Positions 59,950 to 64,000 of a stretch of 64,000 bases of DNA are shown here, piece after piece; the first letter of the stretch is position 1; every line of letters starts with the position of its first letter. The stretch is from Alkalicella caledoniensis. Its GTDB lineage: Bacteria > Bacillota > Proteinivoracia > Proteinivoracales > Proteinivoracaceae. Below the pieces are notes generated by a model that saw only the letters and a program-made list of their open reading frames with translations, was not told the origin of the DNA and did not search any database. The position numbers were made by a program, and so were the translations under genes. The stretch covers positions 3,286,001-3,350,000 of the forward strand of contig NZ_CP058559.1 of NCBI RefSeq assembly GCF_014467015.1. Direction: 5' to 3'.

Positions 59950-60009
59950 TTGACAAGAAAACAAATAAATAATATAATAATTTTTGTGCTGAGGAACAAT
60001 CCTCACACA
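59950..60009 (+). promoter_or_regulatory. Consensus sigma-A promoter with 5' hairpin, upstream of tRNA cluster
   Basis: TTGACA (59950-59955), 17 bases, TATAAT (59973-59978): a perfect consensus. RNA would start near 59985, where TGTGCTGAGGA pairs with TCCTCACACA (59985-60009, one bulge). No T-run follows, so transcription should continue to the tRNAs. Confidence 0.8.
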
Positions 60010-60045
60010 GACAAAAATATAACCTAATAAAAAATAAAAAAAGTG

Positions 60046-60074
60046 TTGACTTAAAAAAACAAATAGGTTATAAT
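60046..60074 (+). promoter_or_regulatory. Second sigma-A promoter of the tRNA cluster
   Basis: TTGACT (60046-60051), 17 bases, TATAAT (60069-60074). The predicted start near 60081 is 12 bases before tRNA-Asn. Confidence 0.85.
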
Positions 60075-60092
60075 AATAAATGTCGCTAATAT

Positions 60093-60167
60093 TCCTCAGT
60101 AGCTCAGTGGTGGAGCAACCGGCTGTTAACCGGTAGGTCGTAGGTTCAAATCCTACCTGAGGAGCCA
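60093..60167 (+). tRNA. tRNA-Asn (GTT)
   Basis: The acceptor arms TCCTCAG and CTGAGGA pair, with G discriminator and encoded CCA. The anticodon stem ACCGG/CCGGT holds loop CTGTTAA with anticodon GTT. The T-arm has GTTCAAATC. 75 nt. It is the first of three tRNAs in one transcript. Confidence 0.97.
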
Positions 60168-60171
60168 TAGC

Positions 60172-60248
60172 GGGCCCATAGCTCAGTTGGTTAGAGCAAC
60201 CGGCTCATAACCGGTTGGTCCCTGGTTCGAGTCCAGGTGGGCCCACCA
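60172..60248 (+). tRNA. tRNA-Met (CAT), elongator type
   Basis: The acceptor arms GGGCCCA and TGGGCCC pair, with A discriminator and encoded CCA. The anticodon stem ACCGG/CCGGT holds anticodon CAT. The acceptor start is fully paired, unlike initiator tRNA. A CAT tRNA read as Ile after lysidine modification is an alternative that would need a specific check. Confidence 0.9.
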
Positions 60249-60256
60249 TTTATCTT

Positions 60257-60331
60257 GGCCCCTTGGTCAAGCGGTTAAGACACCGCCCTTTCACGGCGGT
60301 ATCAGGGGTTCGATTCCCCTAGGGGTCACCA
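60257..60331 (+). tRNA. tRNA-Glu (TTC)
   Basis: The acceptor arms GGCCCCT and AGGGGTC pair (one G-T), with A discriminator and encoded CCA. The anticodon stem CCGCC/GGCGG holds loop CTTTCAC with anticodon TTC. 75 nt. Confidence 0.97.
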
Positions 60332-60342
60332 TTAACTGCGTA

Positions 60343-60369
60343 AAAAACACACTAAAGTGTGTTTTTTTT
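60343..60369 (+). terminator. Terminator of the tRNA operon
   Basis: AAAAACACAC and GTGTGTTTTT pair around TAAA and end in a T-run. Confidence 0.9.
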
Positions 60370-60476
60370 ATATTACAGCAAAGTATAATGTTAAGTATTT
60401 TTTTACCTATTTCATTTGCTGTGAAATATGAGTATATGATATTATAAAAATGATATTATTGAATAGGAGGAATTTA

Positions 60477-61190
60477 ATGAAACTAACACCCCGCTTATCG
60501 GTAATTGTAGAATTAGTAGACCCAGGGGCTAAGGTAATAGATGTAGGAACAGATCATGGATATATACCCCTTTATTTGATTGAAAATCGTATAGCTCAAA
60601 GGTGCATAGCTAGTGATGTAAATGAAGGCCCCTTAAATGCCGCTAAAGAGACTTTGGCAACTTTTGGGGTATTAGACAAGGTTAGTTTGAGATTAGGCAA
60701 TGGACTACAGGTTCTAAGCTCCTCTGATGACATTGACACAGTAGTAATTGCGGGAATGGGTGGAGAAACAATTATATCAATTTTAGAAAACAGTTTATCA
60801 CTAATATTGAACTCAAAGCTAATTTTACAGCCTATGACAGATGTAATTCTTGTTAGAGAATTCTTGGTCAAAAGGGGATTTACTATAATAGATGAGAAAA
60901 TAGCGAAAGAAGAGAATAGATTTTATGAGATTTTAAAGGCAGTAAAAATGGGTGAAAAGACAGAATATACATATAAGGAACTGAGACTTGGCCCGGTTTT
61001 ATTACAAAAGAATAATAAATTGTTCGTTGAGTATATTAATAAACAAGTTTTGAAAAATGAGAGAATAATTTTAAACTTAAAAAACAGCAATAAGACAGAT
61101 GGAAAAATTAGTGTTTTCGAGAGGGACAATGCGTTATTGAAGGAGGTTCTAGGGGAGATTGAAGGTACAAGAAATAGTACAGATTATTGA
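60477..61190 (+). CDS. trmK: tRNA (adenine(22)-N1)-methyltransferase TrmK
   Basis: This 237-residue SAM-dependent methyltransferase matches B. subtilis TrmK (YqfN). It begins LTPRLSVIVELV and has the SAM motif VIDVGTDHGYIPLYL near residue 21, a SDVNEGPLNAAKE motif and IAGMGGETI near residue 91. It methylates A22 of tRNAs such as tRNA-Ser. ATG 60477 follows AGGAGGAA; an ATG-less upstream extension from 60450 is unlikely. Its 3' end overlaps the Nif3-like gene by 32 bases, the same pairing as yqfN-yqfO next to sigA in bacilli. Confidence 0.93.
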   Translation: MKLTPRLSVIVELVDPGAKVIDVGTDHGYIPLYLIENRIAQRCIASDVNEGPLNAAKETLATFGVLDKVSLRLGNGLQVLSSSDDIDTVVIAGMGGETIISILENSLSLILNSKLILQPMTDVILVREFLVKRGFTIIDEKIAKEENRFYEILKAVKMGEKTEYTYKELRLGPVLLQKNNKLFVEYINKQVLKNERIILNLKNSNKTDGKISVFERDNALLKEVLGEIEGTRNSTDY

Positions 61191-62280
61191 AAGAGTGGCT
61201 CCGAGGTCATATGCATTTTATCCTGATGATAATAATGGGCTTTTAGTAGGGGATTTTACCTCTGAAATAAGCAAAGTGTTAATTGCACTAGATTTAACTG
61301 AAGATGTTTTAGAGGAAGCTATTTCCCTAGGTTGTGAAATGATAATTACTCACCACCCATTCATATTTAAGGGGCTTAAAAATGTTAGAATGGACAACGT
61401 ACATGGTAGACTCCTTACAAAGGCCATCAGAGCGGAAATTAACATTTATGCATGTCACACAAACTTAGACGTTTCTAAAATAGGTGTAAATGAAGCTCTA
61501 AGAAAGAAGCTAGAACTAGATAATGGTCTCAACATTAAAATTTTACAGCCAACCATTGATGAGAAATACTACAAATTAGCTATTTATGTACCACAGGGGG
61601 ATGTAGAGAAAGTTTTAGACTCAATTACAAAGGCGGGGGCTGGTCATGTAGGTAATTATAGTCACTGTACCTTTCAAACAAAGGGTACAGGTACGTTTAC
61701 CCCACTGGATGGTGCTAATCCGTACATAGGTAATGTTAGTGAGATGCAGTATGTAGACGAGGTTAAACTAGAATCGATAGTTCCTGAAAAGATTATAAAT
61801 AGGGTTGTAAGTGCAATGAAAAAAGCGCACCCTTATGAGGAAGTAGCTTATGACGTTCTTCCTTTAGTAAATGAAAGTGAATCTATAGGATTAGGACAAA
61901 TTCTTGTATTAGAAAGATCCATGACTTCAGAAGGGTTAGCAAAACATATTATAGACAGGCTTGGTTGTGAAGCTGTTAAGGTTTTTGGGACTGCGGAAAA
62001 TATTAAAAAAATAGCTATTTGTGGGGGAAGTGGTAGTTCTGTAATTCACCTAGCTAAGTACAATGGATGCCAGGCTTTAATAACAGGGGATGTTGACTAC
62101 CATAAAGGTCAGATGGCTGTAGATCTAGGGTTAACGGTAATCGATGCTGGACATTATTACACAGAGGTGCCTGTATTAGAAGAGCTAAAAAGGTATCTTG
62201 ACGGGGAGATTAAAGGGACTGAGACATTTGTTACAAATATAAACACATGTCCATATAAAATAGTATCAAAGCAGCTTTAA
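61159..62280 (+). CDS. Nif3-like dinuclear metal center protein (YqfO type)
   Basis: This 373-residue protein has the Nif3/NGG1p-interacting-factor fold with an inserted PII-like domain (about residues 125-230), the long form found in Bacillota. Metal ligands are seen in MIITHHPFIFKG near residue 59, CHTNLDV near residue 94, and the C-terminal TGDVDYHKGQMAVDLGLTVIDAGHY segment. The function is unsettled; GTP cyclohydrolase-type activity has been proposed for relatives. TTG 61159 behind AGGGGAG lies inside trmK. It is coupled to trmK and followed by a LemA-like gene after 19 bases. Confidence 0.9.
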   Translation: MKVQEIVQIIERVAPRSYAFYPDDNNGLLVGDFTSEISKVLIALDLTEDVLEEAISLGCEMIITHHPFIFKGLKNVRMDNVHGRLLTKAIRAEINIYACHTNLDVSKIGVNEALRKKLELDNGLNIKILQPTIDEKYYKLAIYVPQGDVEKVLDSITKAGAGHVGNYSHCTFQTKGTGTFTPLDGANPYIGNVSEMQYVDEVKLESIVPEKIINRVVSAMKKAHPYEEVAYDVLPLVNESESIGLGQILVLERSMTSEGLAKHIIDRLGCEAVKVFGTAENIKKIAICGGSGSSVIHLAKYNGCQALITGDVDYHKGQMAVDLGLTVIDAGHYYTEVPVLEELKRYLDGEIKGTETFVTNINTCPYKIVSKQL

Positions 62281-62299
62281 GATCAATGGGGGGAGAAAA

Positions 62300-62833
62300 A
62301 TGCAGTTAGAAAAAAAGAGGTTATCAATAGCGCCCTTACTGCTACTTGTATTCCTTATATCAGTAGGATTTAGCTACATATTTACATACTCTCAGATAGT
62401 TAAATGGGAATCAGAGTTTAATATGATAGTACCTGATGTTAACACTATTTTAAATAAAAGGATAAACTTACAGCACAAGTTATTAGATACCATTAGAGAG
62501 CTAGATATTGACAGAAAAATTTCTTTTGATGGAGATATTGGGGACGTTTTTCTTGTGTTTGAAAGAATTGGGGATAAACCATTGGATCAACTTGCTGAAG
62601 TGCTTAAGTTAGAGATGTACTTTATTCAGCTCTTAGATGAGTCTAGTAGAATCGAAGAGATTGGCCATGACCACAGATACGTATCTAAGGTTGAAGAAAT
62701 TAAACAATTAGATACTTCTATTTTTAATGAATTTAACAAGAAAGTCCAAGTTTTTAACGAGAACATAGGATCTTTTCCATATAACTTCGTTGCTTGGTCC
62801 ACGGGTACAAAAGGGAAATTAGCAATCAAGTAG
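62300..62833 (+). CDS. Membrane-anchored LemA-like protein
   Basis: This 177-residue protein has an N-terminal transmembrane segment (about residues 9-29) and a helical domain outside. The internal layout (VNTILNKRINLQHKLLDTI, then FNEFNKKVQVFNENIGSFPYNFVA) resembles the paired helices and FN-x-V-x-FN-x-I-x-FP ending of LemA proteins, though the match is weak and the usual RR-DLIP motif is altered. SD GGGGGGAG precedes the ATG. It is co-transcribed with trmK and the Nif3-like gene. The LemA assignment needs a profile search. Confidence 0.55.
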   Translation: MQLEKKRLSIAPLLLLVFLISVGFSYIFTYSQIVKWESEFNMIVPDVNTILNKRINLQHKLLDTIRELDIDRKISFDGDIGDVFLVFERIGDKPLDQLAEVLKLEMYFIQLLDESSRIEEIGHDHRYVSKVEEIKQLDTSIFNEFNKKVQVFNENIGSFPYNFVAWSTGTKGKLAIK

Positions 62834-62859
62834 TATGATTTTGAGTTTATATGTAAGCA

Positions 62860-62888
62860 AAAAAAAGTGGCTAATAGCCACTTTTTTT
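62860..62888. terminator. Bidirectional terminator between LemA-like gene and rnpB
   Basis: AAAAAAAGTGGCT and AGCCACTTTTTTT pair around AAT. A-run and T-run flank the stem, so it serves the plus-strand gene and the minus-strand RNase P RNA. Confidence 0.9.
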
Positions 62889-62895
62889 AATATTA

Positions 62896-63270
62896 ATCGA
62901 TTATGAGTAAACTTATAAGCCGAGTTCTGTACTTTCCAATAGAAAGTGATAGTCATCTATCTAGGATGTTAGTTACCTAACACCTCATGCGACCTTACCC
63001 GAGGGAGAGCGGGCAGCTCCTATATTCCCTCCTACTTGGTCTTGCTCCAGATGGGGTTTACCTAGCCAGTTAGTCGCCTAACTGCTGGTGCGCTCTTACC
63101 GCACCTTTCCATCCTTACCTAATAAATTAGGCGGTTTATTTCTGTGGCACTTTCCTTGAGGTTGCCCTCACTGGGTATTACCCAGCACCCTGCCCTATGG
63201 AGCTCGGACTTTCCTCAGATACGACCTTTCGGTACTTGTATCCGCGACTATCCCATTTACTCAAAATCGT
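62896..63270 (-). ncRNA. rnpB: RNase P RNA, type A
   Basis: Read on the minus strand, the region contains the universal GAGGAAAGTCCGAGCTC block and its J5/15 partner, GAGCAAGACCAAGTAGG, AACCCCATCTGGAGC-like P15 and the closing ACAGAACTCGGCTTAT end. P1 forms between ACGATTTTGAGTAAAT near 63270 and GTTTACTCATAATCG near 62900. The P16-P17-like segment (GGAGCTGCCCGCTCTCC) points to type A rather than the Bacillus type B. This RNA is the catalytic part of the enzyme that matures tRNA 5' ends. Ends are approximate to a few bases. Confidence 0.95.
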
Positions 63271-63291
63271 TTATTAACTTACTAGAGTTAT

Positions 63292-63320
63292 ATTATATAA
63301 AGAATATGAACTAAAGTCAA
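63292..63320 (-). promoter_or_regulatory. rnpB: Sigma-A promoter of rnpB
   Basis: On the minus strand, TTGACT (63320-63315), 17 bases, TATAAT (63297-63292). The predicted start is near 63285, 15 bases before the P1 helix. Confidence 0.85.
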
Positions 63321-63579
63321 TTGAAAAATTTGGATAATCTTTTAGTAATAAGAATAAAACCGTACACTGTTTATAAATAATACAGTTACTAAAGAGATCG
63401 TTTGTAATAGTAACGGCTTATCTAAGATAAATGTCAATGTGAATAAGAAACTACTGTCCAACTAGTATGTGATTTTTATACTAATTTTGCAAATGTAATA
63501 TTTGCTATTTAGTATCATTCAGTATGATTTTCGTAAAAGTTGTTCTGTTGTTATTTTAAGTTTTAGTATTTTACTTATT
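63321..63579. other. AT-rich intergenic region with no recognised feature
   Basis: About 260 bases between the rnpB promoter and the ferritin terminator. I see no ORF with an SD, no tRNA-like fold and no clear repeat. Confidence 0.6.
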
Positions 63580-63618
63580 AAAAAGATAAAACACCAGCTG
63601 CTTACAACAACCGGTGTT
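63580..63618 (-). terminator. Terminator after ferritin
   Basis: On the minus strand AACACC (63618-63613) pairs with GGTGTT (63595-63590), with further CGG/CTG contacts inside, followed by TTATCTTTTT. Confidence 0.6.
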
Positions 63619-63623
63619 AGAAA

Positions 63624-64000
63624 CTATTCTGCTGCAGGTGGTGTGAAGGTTCTTTTTGCAAGCTCATCATCTAGCATATAGATACCTGGGTTGTCTTCAC
63701 CTAGCCTTTTGATTTTGCTAAGGATTTGGTTCATACTAGCTTCTTCTTCAACTTGTTCATCAACAAACCATTGTAGGAAGCTAATGGTTGGATAGTGCTT
63801 TTCTTGGTTAGCAAGATCTAATAGGGTATGTATTCTACCTGTAACAAACTGCTCGTGCTTTAGTGCTGCTGTAAAAACTTCCTCAAGGGATTGAAAGTCA
63901 TTTCTTGGATCTTCAAAACCGTAAATTTTCACTTTGCCACCTAAATCATTTATGAAATTGTAGAATTTCATGGCATGGAATCTCTCTTCATCGCCTTGAA
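63624..64000 (-). CDS. ftn: Ferritin, C-terminal part (5' end outside window)
   Basis: The frame is open to the right edge of the window, where it reads QGDEERFHAMKFYNFINDLGG, so the gene starts beyond base 64000. About 125 residues are visible. E-E-x-x-H (EERFH) and a later KHEQFVTG and QWFVDEQVEEE supply the ferroxidase-centre residues of bacterial non-haem ferritin. The protein forms 24-mers that oxidise and store iron. The ATG at 63971 is an internal Met. No heme-binding Met at the bacterioferritin position can be judged from this part. Confidence 0.93.
   Translation of the reverse strand, partial: QGDEERFHAMKFYNFINDLGGKVKIYGFEDPRNDFQSLEEVFTAALKHEQFVTGRIHTLLDLANQEKHYPTISFLQWFVDEQVEEEASMNQILSKIKRLGEDNPGIYMLDDELAKRTFTPPAAE

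Noticed and set aside
59929-60168. 79-codon minus-strand ORF beginning MAPQVGFEPTTYRLTAG
   Set aside because: It is the antisense of tRNA-Asn; this peptide pattern is a well-known false gene call over tRNAs.
1-64000. CRISPR arrays, prophage, rRNA operons
   Set aside because: No regularly spaced short repeats, phage structural genes or rRNA sequence were seen.

Overview
This window comes from the chromosome of an anaerobic, endospore-forming member of the Bacillota, of Clostridia type. It is AT-rich, has strong Shine-Dalgarno (SD) sites, often starts genes with TTG or GTG, and carries a long run of sporulation genes beside ferredoxin-linked amino acid fermentation genes. Genus is not provable by eye; a protein-fermenting, perhaps alkaliphilic, lineage would fit.

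Region by region. (1) 1-7.1 kb is a branched-chain amino acid fermentation operon: butyrate kinase (cut by the left edge), phosphate butyryltransferase, leucine dehydrogenase, a second butyrate kinase, a P-loop ATPase and a four-subunit 2-oxoacid:ferredoxin oxidoreductase. Together they convert Leu/Ile/Val to 2-oxoacids, acyl-CoA, acyl-phosphate and ATP. (2) 7.2-13 kb holds a Lon-like protease, a creatininase-family protein, a PepT-like peptidase and a DUF3866 protein. (3) 12.9-15 kb holds a 41-codon MciZ-like FtsZ inhibitor gene on the minus strand, an EndoQ-like nuclease and spoIIM. (4) 15.2-20.5 kb is a proton-translocating transhydrogenase operon whose beta subunit carries four tandem copies of the nucleotide-binding dIII domain, followed by rubrerythrin. 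(5) 20.6-34.6 kb follows the B. subtilis-like order xerD, deoB, punA, a second PNP, pdp, dacF, spoIIAA-AB-sigF and a remodelled spoVA operon containing a dodecin gene. (6) 34.6-37.7 kb has three genes of the acyl-CoA dehydratase activase family. (7) 37.8-42.4 kb has a DHH-CBS-tRNA nucleotidyltransferase fusion, a site-2 protease and scpAB. (8) 42.4-48.4 kb contains gerW, dacB and spmAB between two inverted copies of an unrecognised intergenic repeat, one of them split by an IS1182-family element. (9) 48.4-60 kb has an FAD oxidoreductase, rluB, ccpN, the PPDK regulator with ppdK, a DD-carboxypeptidase, a dNTPase, yqxD and sigA, with dnaG missing from its usual place. (10) 60-64 kb has tRNA-Asn, tRNA-Met, tRNA-Glu, trmK, a Nif3-like gene, a LemA-like gene, RNase P RNA and ferritin (cut by the right edge).

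The most notable items are the transhydrogenase beta subunit with four dIII domains; the MciZ-like mini-gene with its mirrored translation start; the second purine nucleoside phosphorylase, whose base-recognition residues are switched toward adenine; and the repeat family that sits between duplicated terminator-type hairpins. All family calls come from reading the sequence and recalled knowledge; no database search was run.
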